Positions 19,011-27,078 of a DNA stretch of 64,000 nt are shown here, piece by piece. This DNA is from Bacteroidota bacterium (GTDB lineage: Bacteria > Bacteroidota > Ignavibacteria > UBA10030 > UBA6906): the NCBI GenBank assembly GCA_030835135.1, contig JAUQWO010000075.1:399330-463329 (forward strand), in the 5' to 3' direction. The notes beneath the pieces are model-generated. The model made no database searches. It was not told where the DNA came from and saw only the letters and a list, made by a program, of their open reading frames with translations. Made by a program: the position numbers and the translations under genes. Numbering within the stretch: the first letter of the stretch is position 1; the number at the start of each line of letters is the position of its first letter.

Positions 19011-19844
19011 GTGAAAAAGTACTTCTCGTTCGTCAAAATTGAACATACGTTGTTCTCCCTCCCCCTTGTGTACGCAGGGGTGTTCCTTGCCTCGCGCGGT
19101 GCGTTCCCCGGATGGACACCACTCCTCCTCGTGCTCGCGGCTGCCACCGGTGCGCGCACGGTCGCGTTCGCGCTGAACAGGATCATCGACCGGCAGATCG
19201 ATGCGCGGAACCCGCGCACGGCCTCGCGCGACCTGCCCAGTGGCCGCATGTCGCTGATCGAAGCGGTCGGCGTGTTGGTGGCGGGACTCGGGATCTACTT
19301 CTGCTCGGCGTACTACCTGTCGTTCTTCTGTTTCGTGATGTCGCCGATCCCGCTCGTGATCTTCATCGTCTACCCGACGATGAAGCGGTTCACGCCGATG
19401 GCGCATTTCGGCGTGGGGCTCGGACTCGCCATGGGGCCGCTGGGAGGGTGGTTCGCGGTGTCGCCGTCGTTCGACACCATTCTCTCGCCGGCACTCCTCT
19501 CACTCTTCACCATGCTCTGGGTCGCAGGGTTCGATATCATCTATGCGACCCTCGATGAGGAATTCGACAAGAAGGCTTCGCTCTTCTCGTTCCCGTCGCG
19601 CTTCGGCAAGGAACGGGCCCTGCGCTATTCCGGGTACCTCCATGCCGCGGCGTTCGCCGTGCTGGCGGCGCTCTACGTGCAGGCGGACCTCTCCCGGTGG
19701 TCCTTCCCGCTGCTGATCGTCATGGGCGTCCTCCTGTACACCGAACAGAAGAAGGCGGAGGATGTGGAACTCGCCTTTTTCAGGATCAACGCCATTGCCG
19801 GATTCGCCGTGCTGCTCATGGTCCTTGTAGGAGTGCTCGTATGA
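19011..19844 (+). CDS. mqnP: UbiA-family prenyltransferase, probable MqnP of the futalosine pathway
   Basis: Integral membrane prenyltransferase of 277 residues with the two Asp-rich motifs of the family, NRIIDRQIDARN near residue 57 and DIIYATLDEEFDKK near 175, and about eight membrane segments. In sequence style it matches 4-hydroxybenzoate polyprenyltransferases. The surrounding genes make menaquinone by the futalosine route, so the natural acceptor is probably 1,4-dihydroxy-6-naphthoate rather than 4-hydroxybenzoate; that is inference. GTG start at 19011. Its stop overlaps the start of the UbiX gene (ATGA), so translation is coupled. Confidence 0.88.
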   Translation: MKKYFSFVKIEHTLFSLPLVYAGVFLASRGAFPGWTPLLLVLAAATGARTVAFALNRIIDRQIDARNPRTASRDLPSGRMSLIEAVGVLVAGLGIYFCSAYYLSFFCFVMSPIPLVIFIVYPTMKRFTPMAHFGVGLGLAMGPLGGWFAVSPSFDTILSPALLSLFTMLWVAGFDIIYATLDEEFDKKASLFSFPSRFGKERALRYSGYLHAAAFAVLAALYVQADLSRWSFPLLIVMGVLLYTEQKKAEDVELAFFRINAIAGFAVLLMVLVGVLV

Positions 19845-20392
19845 AGGTCGTCGTCGGGATCACCGGCTCGTCCGGTGCGGTGTATGCCCTGGATTTCCTC
19901 AAGAAGTGTCCGGACAGCAAATATCTGATCGTCAGCAAGTGGGGGAAGGTGCTGCTGAAGGATGAGCTGAAGATGAGCGAAAAGGACCTGGCGCCCTACG
20001 TGAAGCGCACGTTCTCCGACGAGGACCTCACCGCCCCGACGGCCTCGGGCTCGAACCGTTTTGACGCCTATGTGATCCTTCCTGCGTCCACCTCCACGAT
20101 CGGCAAGATCGCATCGGGTCTTGGCGACACGCTCATCACCCGCACCGCACAGGTGTGCCTGAAGGAGCGCATCCCGTTGATCATCTGCGTGCGCGAGACG
20201 CCGCTTTCGACCCTGACCCTGGAACAGTGTGCCCGGCTCTCGGGGTACGGTGCGACGATCATGCCGATCTCGCCGCCGTTGTATTTCGTGCCGGACACCG
20301 TGGACGCGTATGTCGGCGGATTCACCGACAAGGTACTCGGACAGATCGGTGTGCGGACATCGCCCGGCTGGCGCGAGGAGGAGTTCACGTGA
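19841..20392 (+). CDS. ubiX: UbiX-family flavin prenyltransferase
   Basis: Makes the prenylated FMN cofactor used by UbiD-type decarboxylases, from dimethylallyl phosphate and reduced FMN. The 183-residue flavodoxin-like protein starts VVVGITGSSGAVYALDFL. The family core is present at VILPASTSTIGKIASGLGDTL (written here as three linked motifs: PASTSTIGKIA, GLGDTL, RTAQVCLKE), with PLIICVRETPLSTL and PPLYFVP after it. It overlaps the prenyltransferase gene by four bases upstream and the UbiD gene by four bases downstream, so cofactor supply and use are made together. In futalosine organisms this member is called MqnM. Confidence 0.94.
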   Translation: MKVVVGITGSSGAVYALDFLKKCPDSKYLIVSKWGKVLLKDELKMSEKDLAPYVKRTFSDEDLTAPTASGSNRFDAYVILPASTSTIGKIASGLGDTLITRTAQVCLKERIPLIICVRETPLSTLTLEQCARLSGYGATIMPISPPLYFVPDTVDAYVGGFTDKVLGQIGVRTSPGWREEEFT

Positions 20393-22179
20393 AGGCGTCG
20401 GAATTCAGGACCGCCGGCGACTTCGCTCGCTATCTGGAGAGCGTGGGTGAACTCCTGCGCGTGCAGGAAGAGGTGGACCCGTATCTGGAGATCACCGAGA
20501 TCGCGCGGCGCGCGATCAAAGAACGCCGGCCGGCGATGCTGTTCGAGCGCGTGAAGGGGTCGGCGTATCCCGTTCTGGTGAACGCCCTGGCCAGCGATCT
20601 GCGGTGTGAATTGGCGTTGCAGAAGCATCCCGAGCAACTCGGGCAGGAGCTGATAGCATTCCTCGGCGACGCACTGCCGCCGAAGCCCGGCGCGGTGATG
20701 AAGCACAGGAAGCTCGCACGACGGTTCCTGTCAGCCCCCGTGAAGCGCGTCGCCACCGGCATGGCGCACCAGGTGGTGGAGAAACCGGCCCTCGGGCAGT
20801 TGCCGGTGCTGACGTGCTGGCCTGATGACGGCGGGAAGTTCATTACGCTCCCGCAGGTCGTTACGTACGACCCCCGCACGGGGAAACGGAACATGGGCAT
20901 GTACCGGATGCAGGTGTTCGATGATGCCACGACCGGCATGCACTGGCAGATCCAGAAGGGCGGTGGGTTCCATTATACGCAGGCGGAGAAACACGGGCGC
21001 CCGCTCGAACTTGCCGTCGCGATCGGCACCGACCCGGCACTGCTGATGGCCACGATCGCGGCCCTGCCCGAGAACATCGATGAGGCCATGTTCGCCGGGT
21101 TCCTCCGTGGCCAGCGCACCGAGTTCACGCGCGGGTCCAGCATCGGCATCGACGTGCCGGCACATGCGGAGTTCATTCTCGAGGGCATCGTCCGTCCCGG
21201 CGAGCGGCGCATGGAAGGCCCCTTTGGCGACCACTTCGGACACTATTCGCACGCCGCGGAGTTCCCGGTCTTTCATCTGAGCGCGGTCACGCATAAACGG
21301 AACCCGGTGTATCCGGCAACCGTTGTGGGGATCCCGCCGATGGAGGACAAGTATCTCGGCGATGCGACGCAGCTCGTGCTCGGGCCGCTGGCGCGGCTGA
21401 TCCATGCGGAGATCCGCGATCTGTGGGCGTATTATGAGGCGGGCTTCCATAACCTTCTCGTCGTGTCGGTGGATCAGCGCTACGCCAAGGAAGCCATGAA
21501 GACCGCGCTGGGACTCATGGGGATGTCGCAGCTCTCGCTGACCAAGTGCATCGTGCTGGTGAGCGAAGGCGTGAACGTCCGGAACTTCGATGAAGTCATG
21601 CGTGAGGTGCGCGACCAGTTCGACCCGCACCGCGACTTCCTGCTGATCCCGAAGGTCCCGTTGGACACGCTGGACTTCACCAGTTTCACGATGAACCTGG
21701 GGAGCAAGATGGTGTTGGATGCCACGCGCAAACAGCGTGCGCCAATGCCGGAACCGCGTGCGTCACGGCTGCCCTCGGTTGACGCGGTGCGTGCGCTGCG
21801 GGAGGTGGACCGGCGCATCGTGGACCTCCGGTTCGTGCACGAGACGATGCTGCTGGTGAAGGTCCGCGGCGAAGGGAAACCGGTCATCGATCAGCTCGTC
21901 CGCCATCCGGCGCTGGGGGGCGTGACGATGGTGGCGGCGGTGAGCGAGGACGTGGACCTGGACGACAAAGAGAACTATATCTGGGGCGTCTTTACGCGGT
22001 TCGACTGCGAGCGGGACATCCTGTTCACGCAGCAGGAACTCATAGGGATCAGCCCTGTTTATAAGGGTGTGATGGGCATCGATGCGACGTGGAAGCCGGG
22101 GTATCCTGCGGCGCTGACGATGCCGGAAGCGGTCGTGAAGGCCGTGGACGGCAAGTGGGGGCGGATAATTAAGAACTAA
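20389..22179 (+). CDS. mqnL: UbiD-family decarboxylase, probable MqnL
   Basis: Prenyl-FMN-dependent decarboxylase of 596 residues, longer than E. coli UbiD (about 500). The family core is evident: PVLTCWPDDGGKFITLP near residue 140, MGMYRMQVFDD near 170, the cofactor and metal region EGPFGDHFGHYS near 280, and VGIPPMEDKYLG near 315. The GTG at 20389 overlaps the ubiX stop and has GAGGAGG upstream. In this cluster the likely substrate is prenylated 1,4-dihydroxy-6-naphthoate, giving demethylmenaquinol; the assignment rests on context. A short AT-rich inverted repeat begins at the end of the gene. Confidence 0.9.
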   Translation: MKASEFRTAGDFARYLESVGELLRVQEEVDPYLEITEIARRAIKERRPAMLFERVKGSAYPVLVNALASDLRCELALQKHPEQLGQELIAFLGDALPPKPGAVMKHRKLARRFLSAPVKRVATGMAHQVVEKPALGQLPVLTCWPDDGGKFITLPQVVTYDPRTGKRNMGMYRMQVFDDATTGMHWQIQKGGGFHYTQAEKHGRPLELAVAIGTDPALLMATIAALPENIDEAMFAGFLRGQRTEFTRGSSIGIDVPAHAEFILEGIVRPGERRMEGPFGDHFGHYSHAAEFPVFHLSAVTHKRNPVYPATVVGIPPMEDKYLGDATQLVLGPLARLIHAEIRDLWAYYEAGFHNLLVVSVDQRYAKEAMKTALGLMGMSQLSLTKCIVLVSEGVNVRNFDEVMREVRDQFDPHRDFLLIPKVPLDTLDFTSFTMNLGSKMVLDATRKQRAPMPEPRASRLPSVDAVRALREVDRRIVDLRFVHETMLLVKVRGEGKPVIDQLVRHPALGGVTMVAAVSEDVDLDDKENYIWGVFTRFDCERDILFTQQELIGISPVYKGVMGIDATWKPGYPAALTMPEAVVKAVDGKWGRIIKN

Positions 22180-22205
22180 GAATGAAGAACTCAGAATTCT
22201 TAATT
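22167..22205. repeat. AT-rich inverted repeat within the menaquinone operon
   Basis: AATTAAGAA (22167-22175) and TTCTTAATT (22197-22205) form perfect 9-bp arms around a 21-base spacer containing two further AAGAA-like copies. It spans the mqnL stop codon and ends just before the ribosome site of the next gene. It looks like a dispersed intergenic repeat that could fold in the mRNA. Confidence 0.5.
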
Positions 22206-22221
22206 GAAAGCAGTGGAGAGT

Positions 22222-24096
22222 ATGCAATTTCGTGACAAGACCCTTGCGCCGATCTGGGACAAGGTCGAGCGCGGTGAGCGGCTGACGCTGGACGATGGGC
22301 TGACGCTGTACCGCACGCAGGACATCATCGGCCTTGGCCGCATGGCGCATGCCGTGCAGCGGCGGTGGAGCGGCGATGCGGTGTACTTCGTGTTGAATCA
22401 GAAGATCGAACACACGAACGTGTGCGTGCTGTCGTGCAAGTTCTGCGACTTCGCGGTGAAGAAAGGCGCACCCGGCGCGTACGAAATGACGTCGCAGGAC
22501 ATCCTTGCGAGACTCACGCCCGAGATCAAGGAAGTGCACATCACCGGCGGCATGCCCGCCGACTGGCCGTGGGAACGGTATCTGGATATCGTCCAGACCA
22601 TCCATCGTCATCTTCCGGATGCGGACGTCAAGGCGTTCACCGCCGTCGAGATCGACTTCTTCCACAAGAAATTCAAGATGTCCGTCGATGAGGTCCTCCG
22701 CCAGCTCAAGGCCGCTGGCGTGCGCACCATGCCCGGCGGCGGTGCCGAGGTCTTCTCCGAACGCGTACGGAAGCAGCTCTTCAATCAGAAGATCGGCGCG
22801 AAACCATGGCTGGAAGTGCATAAGGCGGCACACCGTCTCGGCATACCGACGAACAGCACCATGCTGTACGGACACATCGAGACGCTGGAGGAGCGACTGC
22901 AGCATATGATGCGTTTGCGCGAGACGCAGGATGAGACCGGCGGGTTCCTGACGTTCATCCCGCTCGCGTTCCAGCCGGGCAGCACCGGCATCAAGCCATC
23001 GAACCGGTACACGTCGGCGATCGACGACCTCAAGACCATTGCCATCTCACGCCTGATGCTGGACAACTTCCCGCACATCAAGGCGTACTGGGTGATGCTC
23101 ACCGAGGAGGTGGCGAGCGTGGCGCTGAACTTCGGCGCGGACGACATGGATGGCACCGTCGGCGGCGAGAAGATCGCCCACGACGCTGGCGCGATCAGTC
23201 CGATGGCCATGAAGAAGGACCAGCTCATCCGCATCATCCGCGATGCCGGCAAGATCCCGGTGGAGCGTGATGTCTATTATAATCCCATCCGGATCCATGC
23301 CGACAAGGTGATCGGCAAGATCCCGTACCTCAATTCGATCGCGTATCATGCGCACCTGCATGTGCCGGAGTACAAGATCCTGCCTGTCCGTCCGCGGCGC
23401 ATGGGCATGCTGAGCGACCAGGGGATGATCGACGCGGGTCTGTTCTCCGTGATGAACTACGTGCACCAGTCGGACCGGCTGGACCTGCTGGGGTACGGCC
23501 TCGCATCGCGTGATCAGGTGAAGAGCGTGATGCTGTTCTCGAAGGAGGGCTGGCGCGATCTGGACGGGAAGCGGATCGGCATCATCGACGATACGGCGAC
23601 CTCGGTGCAGCTCCTGCGCGTCCTGCTGCACAAGCGCTACGGCGTTGCCGCACGCTTCGAACGCCTCCATGGCGGCGTGAACGACCTGTCGGGCTTCGAT
23701 GCCGTGCTGTTGATCGGCGACGAAGCACTGCAGGCGAACAAGAACGGACTTCCCGGCTTCGATCTCGTGTACGACCTCGCCCGCGAATGGTACGAATGGC
23801 AGAAGCTGCCGTTCGTGTTCGCCGTGTGGGCCGTGAAGAAGAGCATGACCCCGGAGGACAGGGCGCGACTCACGGATGCGCTCGTCGGATCGCTCGAGAA
23901 AAGCTCCACGGACTATGCCGCGGTCGGACGGGTGCATGGCCGACGCATCGGACTCACGGATGCGGAGACCGCGGAGTACCTGGACGGGTTCAACTACTCC
24001 CTGGGGGAGAGAGAACGGGAAGCGATCAGGAAGTTCGCGGCGCTGGTGGGGGAGGAAGAGCAGAGCAGGGTGAAAGGTGAGCACAAGAGCACGTGA
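22222..24096 (+). CDS. mqnE: Fused aminofutalosine synthase and chorismate dehydratase (MqnE-MqnA)
   Basis: Two futalosine enzymes in one 624-residue chain. Residues 1 to about 360 are a radical SAM aminofutalosine synthase (MqnE), with the 4Fe-4S motif C68-x3-C72-x2-C75, VHITGGMPADWPW near 105, MPGGGAEVFSERV near 170 and LNFGADDMDGTVGGEK near 302. Residues about 363-624 are a chorismate dehydratase (MqnA), beginning VIGKIPYLNSIAYH and continuing with DAGLFSVMNY and RIGIIDDTATSVQLLR. MqnA makes 3-enolpyruvylbenzoate from chorismate, which MqnE joins to SAM-derived adenosine, so the fusion links consecutive steps. These proteins are normally separate. The ATG at 22222 with GGAGAG upstream is preferred over a TTG at 22204. 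Confidence 0.92.
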   Translation: MQFRDKTLAPIWDKVERGERLTLDDGLTLYRTQDIIGLGRMAHAVQRRWSGDAVYFVLNQKIEHTNVCVLSCKFCDFAVKKGAPGAYEMTSQDILARLTPEIKEVHITGGMPADWPWERYLDIVQTIHRHLPDADVKAFTAVEIDFFHKKFKMSVDEVLRQLKAAGVRTMPGGGAEVFSERVRKQLFNQKIGAKPWLEVHKAAHRLGIPTNSTMLYGHIETLEERLQHMMRLRETQDETGGFLTFIPLAFQPGSTGIKPSNRYTSAIDDLKTIAISRLMLDNFPHIKAYWVMLTEEVASVALNFGADDMDGTVGGEKIAHDAGAISPMAMKKDQLIRIIRDAGKIPVERDVYYNPIRIHADKVIGKIPYLNSIAYHAHLHVPEYKILPVRPRRMGMLSDQGMIDAGLFSVMNYVHQSDRLDLLGYGLASRDQVKSVMLFSKEGWRDLDGKRIGIIDDTATSVQLLRVLLHKRYGVAARFERLHGGVNDLSGFDAVLLIGDEALQANKNGLPGFDLVYDLAREWYEWQKLPFVFAVWAVKKSMTPEDRARLTDALVGSLEKSSTDYAAVGRVHGRRIGLTDAETAEYLDGFNYSLGEREREAIRKFAALVGEEEQSRVKGEHKST

Positions 24097-24126
24097 GGAA
24101 CGAAGAGTGAAGATCGAGGGTTGCCC

Positions 24127-25230
24127 ATGGAGCAGATGAAACTGGAAGAGATCTACGGCAAAGTGCGCGAAGGGAAGCGGATCACGAGGGAGGAAGGGCT
24201 GGCGCTCCTGCAGCACGGCGAGTTGCTGGACCTTGCCGACGTCGCCAATGAGGTGCGCTTCCGCATCAATCCGGATCCGCACGTCACCTTCGTGGTCGAC
24301 ACGAATCCGAACTACACGAACGTCTGCACCATCGACTGCATCTTCTGCGCGTTCTACCGGCACCCGGGCGAAGAGGGCGTGTACACGCACTCGGTGGACC
24401 ATATGATCGCGAAGTTCAAGGAGTCGGCGTCGAACGGCGTGACCACGGTGCTCTTGCAGGGCGGTGTGAACCCCGAACTGCCGTTCGAGTATTATCTCGA
24501 CCTCGTGCGGCGTACCGTGAAGGAAGTACCGGCGATCCACCCCCATTTCTATTCGACATCGGAAGTGCTTGGCATGGCTGCCGTGTCGGGCCTGAGCGTG
24601 CCGGACGTGCTGAAGCAGTTGTGGGACGCGGGTCTGCGGACGATCCCCGGCGGCGGGGCGGAGATCCTGTCGGACCGCGTCAAGAAGAAGATCAGCAGCA
24701 GGAAGGGTTCGAGTCAGGACTGGCTGGACGTGATGCGTGAAGCGCACAAGCTGGGTTTCAAGAGCACGGCGACGATGATGTATGGCCATCTTGAGCAGGA
24801 CGAGGACATCATCGAGCACCTCGATGTGGTCCGTTCGCTGCAGGATGACTACCACGGGTTCACGGCGTTCGTACCGTGGAGCTTCAAGCCTGGGAACACG
24901 CCGCTGGAGAAGATCATTCCGCACTACGCAACGCCCACGCGCTATCTGCAGATGCTTGCGCTGTCGCGCATCTATCTGGACAATGTCCCGCACATCCAGG
25001 CGTCGTGGTTCTCGGAAGGGAAGAAGGCCGGACAGATCGCGCTGCACTTCGGGGCCGATGATTTCGGCGGGACGCTGCAGGAAGAGAACGTGCATGCCGC
25101 GGCGAACTTCGTGAACACCACGAACACCGAGGAATGCATCCAGATGATCCATGATGCCGGGTTCGTGGCCGCGCAGCGGAACACCACGTATGATATCCTC
25201 GGCATTTACAAGCCGGCGAGCGCGGCGTAG
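24127..25230 (+). CDS. mqnC: Cyclic dehypoxanthine futalosine synthase
   Basis: Radical SAM enzyme that cyclises dehypoxanthine futalosine in menaquinone synthesis. The cluster motif is TNVCTIDCIFCAF (C-x3-C-x2-C) near residue 60. It is followed by VLLQGGVNPELPFEYYLD, IPGGGAEILSDRVKKK near 175 and LHFGADDFGGTLQEENVH near 310, all characteristic of MqnC rather than MqnE. The length is 367 residues. The ATG at 24127 has GAGGG six bases upstream. It lies 30 bases after the MqnE-MqnA fusion, with a terminator beyond it, so it closes the operon. Confidence 0.95.
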   Translation: MEQMKLEEIYGKVREGKRITREEGLALLQHGELLDLADVANEVRFRINPDPHVTFVVDTNPNYTNVCTIDCIFCAFYRHPGEEGVYTHSVDHMIAKFKESASNGVTTVLLQGGVNPELPFEYYLDLVRRTVKEVPAIHPHFYSTSEVLGMAAVSGLSVPDVLKQLWDAGLRTIPGGGAEILSDRVKKKISSRKGSSQDWLDVMREAHKLGFKSTATMMYGHLEQDEDIIEHLDVVRSLQDDYHGFTAFVPWSFKPGNTPLEKIIPHYATPTRYLQMLALSRIYLDNVPHIQASWFSEGKKAGQIALHFGADDFGGTLQEENVHAAANFVNTTNTEECIQMIHDAGFVAAQRNTTYDILGIYKPASAA

Positions 25231-25255
25231 CGCACTCGTCCGCAGACCACGTGAA

Positions 25256-25289
25256 ACACACAGGGCGACCCCTGGGTCGCCCTGTGTGT
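25256..25289 (+). terminator. Terminator hairpin after mqnC
   Basis: A 15-bp perfect stem, ACACACAGGGCGACC paired with GGTCGCCCTGTGTGT, has a 4-base loop and is followed by CTTCTCC. It begins 26 bases after the mqnC stop. The T-tract is poor, so the strength is uncertain. Confidence 0.65.
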
Positions 25290-25298
25290 CTTCTCCGC

Positions 25299-25380
25299 GG
25301 CCAGGCTGGCCGTTGGAACCAGGAGCGGTGCGGACTGGCCGGTCACACCAGGCCGAGGCGCGCGACCAGGCTGGTCGCGC
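25299..25380. repeat. REP-like pair of GC-rich palindromes between mqnC and mqnD
   Basis: Two related palindromes share the core CCAGGCTGG: GGCCAGGCTGGCC (25299-25311) and GCGCGACCAGGCTGGTCGCGC (25360-25380). Partial copies such as ACTGGCCGGT lie between them. The second abuts the mqnD stop codon and could fold after that gene too. The arrangement resembles dispersed extragenic palindromic elements. Confidence 0.5.
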
Positions 25381-26226
25381 CTACACCAGTTCTATCGCCG
25401 GAACGCCCTGCACCACCCCCCGCGCCGCCGCTTTCTCGAACAAGAGCTTCAACCCTGCCAGCCCCTTCTCGCCCATGTCGATCGTCAGATCGCTCACGTA
25501 CATCTTCACGAACTTCTCGCCGAGCTGATAGTTGATGCCGCGGCCCCACTGCATCGCGTAGGGGATCGCTTCGTCCTGATGCTTGTAGCCGTAGGCGATG
25601 CTCTCCTTCAGCCCGCGCGAGAGCTTCACGGCGAGGTCCATGCCGAGGTCCTTGCGCACGACGTCGAGTCCGAGCGGCAGGGGAAGCCCCTTGCTTTCTG
25701 TGTCCCAGAACTCACCGAAATCCAGGATCTTGTTGTAGCCCAGCGATTGATACGTGATCTGTCCTTCGTGGATAAGAAGGCCGGCATCCACCTCGCCCTT
25801 GTCCACCGCGTCCATGATCGCGTCGAACGGCATGTCCACGTGACGGATGCCGTCCGTGAATGTCCGGAACAGCAGCGTGGCCGTCGTCAGCGGGCCGGGC
25901 GTACCGACCAGCTTGCCTTTCAGTTCGTCGAGTGAGCGGTACTTGCGTGAGATGATCACCGGGCCGTACCCTTCGCCCATGCTTGCGCCGGTACGCATCA
26001 CCCAGTAGTGCTGTGCAACGGCGGGGAACGCGTGGGCGGAGATGGCGGTCACTTCCAGCTCCGCTCTCATCGCGCGCACGTTCAGCGACTGGATGTCTTC
26101 GAGCATGTGCTCGATCTGAATGCCCTCCAGTTTCACTTTGCCGCTGGCCAGTCCGTAGAACATGAATGCATCGTCGGGGTCGGGACTGTGGCCCACGCGG
26201 ATGATGCGGTCTGGGTTCGTTGTCAT
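25381..26226 (-). CDS. mqnD: 1,4-dihydroxy-6-naphthoate synthase
   Basis: Lyase of the periplasmic-binding fold that releases 1,4-dihydroxy-6-naphthoate from cyclic dehypoxanthine futalosine, the last ring-forming step of the pathway. The 281-residue protein has the MqnD hallmarks GHSPDPDDAFMFYGLA at residues about 12-27, EVTAISAHAFPAV near 57 and GYGPVIISRKY near 84, and the DAGLLIHEGQITYQ region near 145. The ATG at 26226 has AGGAGACAA upstream and overlaps the menG stop by four bases (ATGA). It is transcribed toward mqnC, so the pathway is split over two convergent units. Confidence 0.95.
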   Translation of the reverse strand: MTTNPDRIIRVGHSPDPDDAFMFYGLASGKVKLEGIQIEHMLEDIQSLNVRAMRAELEVTAISAHAFPAVAQHYWVMRTGASMGEGYGPVIISRKYRSLDELKGKLVGTPGPLTTATLLFRTFTDGIRHVDMPFDAIMDAVDKGEVDAGLLIHEGQITYQSLGYNKILDFGEFWDTESKGLPLPLGLDVVRKDLGMDLAVKLSRGLKESIAYGYKHQDEAIPYAMQWGRGINYQLGEKFVKMYVSDLTIDMGEKGLAGLKLLFEKAAARGVVQGVPAIELV

Positions 26227-26912
26227 TTGTCTCCTGTGTAGATCGTTGCGATGCCGAATGTCAGTCGTTCCTGACGCACGGTGCGGAAGCCCGCCGTGCG
26301 CAGGATCGTGAGGAAGTCGTTGCCCTCGGGAAACTTCATCACCGTGTCGGGCAGATATGTGTATGCCCCCGGGTCCCTGGAGATGAGCCGGCCGACGATG
26401 GGCAGGATCCGCCGGAAGTAGAAGAAATACAATTGCTTGAACGGGAACGCCGAGGGGCGTGAGAATTCGAGGACCATGATCCGTCCCCCGGGCCGGAGTA
26501 CGCGGCACATTTCGCGGAGGCCTTGCGGCAGGTCCGCGAAGTTGCGCGCCCCGAATGCCACGATGGAGGCGTCGAAGCTGCCATCGGGGAACGCAAGGTG
26601 CTCGGCCTCGCCGGACTGCAGCGTGATCACTCCATCCAGCCCCCGCTTCGTCAGTTTTTCCCGGCCAAAGGCCAGCATGTTTTCGGCGATGTCCACCCCC
26701 ACGACCGCCGACGGTTCGAGACGGAGCGAGGCGATGGCCAGGTCGGCCGTGCCGGTGGCGACATCGAGGATGCGCTTTGGCTGGAGGTCTCGCAGCGTCG
26801 CGATCGCTTTTCTCCGCCAATACAGGTCAACGCCCCCGCTCAGAAGGTGATTGAGCAGGTCGTAGCGGGCGGCGATAGCGTTGAACAGGGTTTGGACTTT
26901 TGAGTCAGACAA
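26223..26912 (-). CDS. menG: Demethylmenaquinone methyltransferase
   Basis: SAM-dependent UbiE/MenG-family methyltransferase that performs the final C-methylation of menaquinone. The 229-residue protein has the opening FNAIAARYDLLNHLLSGGVD, the SAM-binding ILDVATGTADLA near residue 48, FGARNFADLPQGLREMCRVL near 117 and GGRIMVLEFSRP near 143. The only usable start is a TTG at 26912, and no Shine-Dalgarno sequence is visible before it, so expression may be modest. It is coupled to mqnD by a four-base overlap, consistent with a menaquinone rather than ubiquinone role. Confidence 0.94.
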   Translation of the reverse strand: MSDSKVQTLFNAIAARYDLLNHLLSGGVDLYWRRKAIATLRDLQPKRILDVATGTADLAIASLRLEPSAVVGVDIAENMLAFGREKLTKRGLDGVITLQSGEAEHLAFPDGSFDASIVAFGARNFADLPQGLREMCRVLRPGGRIMVLEFSRPSAFPFKQLYFFYFRRILPIVGRLISRDPGAYTYLPDTVMKFPEGNDFLTILRTAGFRTVRQERLTFGIATIYTGDK

Positions 26913-26953
26913 GGGAAAAGGGCAAAAGGAAATGGGAATCGCTGAGCTGTTCC

Positions 26954-26982
26954 AAGATACGAAAACCGGCTCTCACATCCAA
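26954..26982 (-). promoter_or_regulatory. Predicted promoter for menG-mqnD
   Basis: On the minus strand TTGGAT (26977-26982) and TATCTT (26954-26959) are 17 bases apart, about 41 bases before the TTG start of menG. Confidence 0.45.
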
Positions 26983-27043
26983 CGCACCCGTCGCCGATCC
27001 CGGCCTTTGTGCGCCGAGCCCCCGTCCTTTTCCCGTCCACGTT

Positions 27044-27072
27044 TTGCGTTTTTGCATCACATTCCGTACTCT
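27044..27072 (+). promoter_or_regulatory. Predicted promoter giving a leaderless aroB mRNA
   Basis: TTGCGT (27044-27049) and TACTCT (27067-27072) are 17 bases apart. The aroB ATG begins only six bases after the -10 box and has no ribosome site before it. Confidence 0.45.
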
Positions 27073-27078
27073 ACTTGT

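Noticed and set aside
23047-25152. Long minus-strand frame opposite the MqnE-MqnA and MqnC genes
   Set aside because: Antisense to two well-supported radical SAM genes; composition typical of a shadow.
26913-27078. Small gene between menG and aroB
   Set aside because: Frames here lack ribosome sites and family features; the segment is explained by two divergent promoters.
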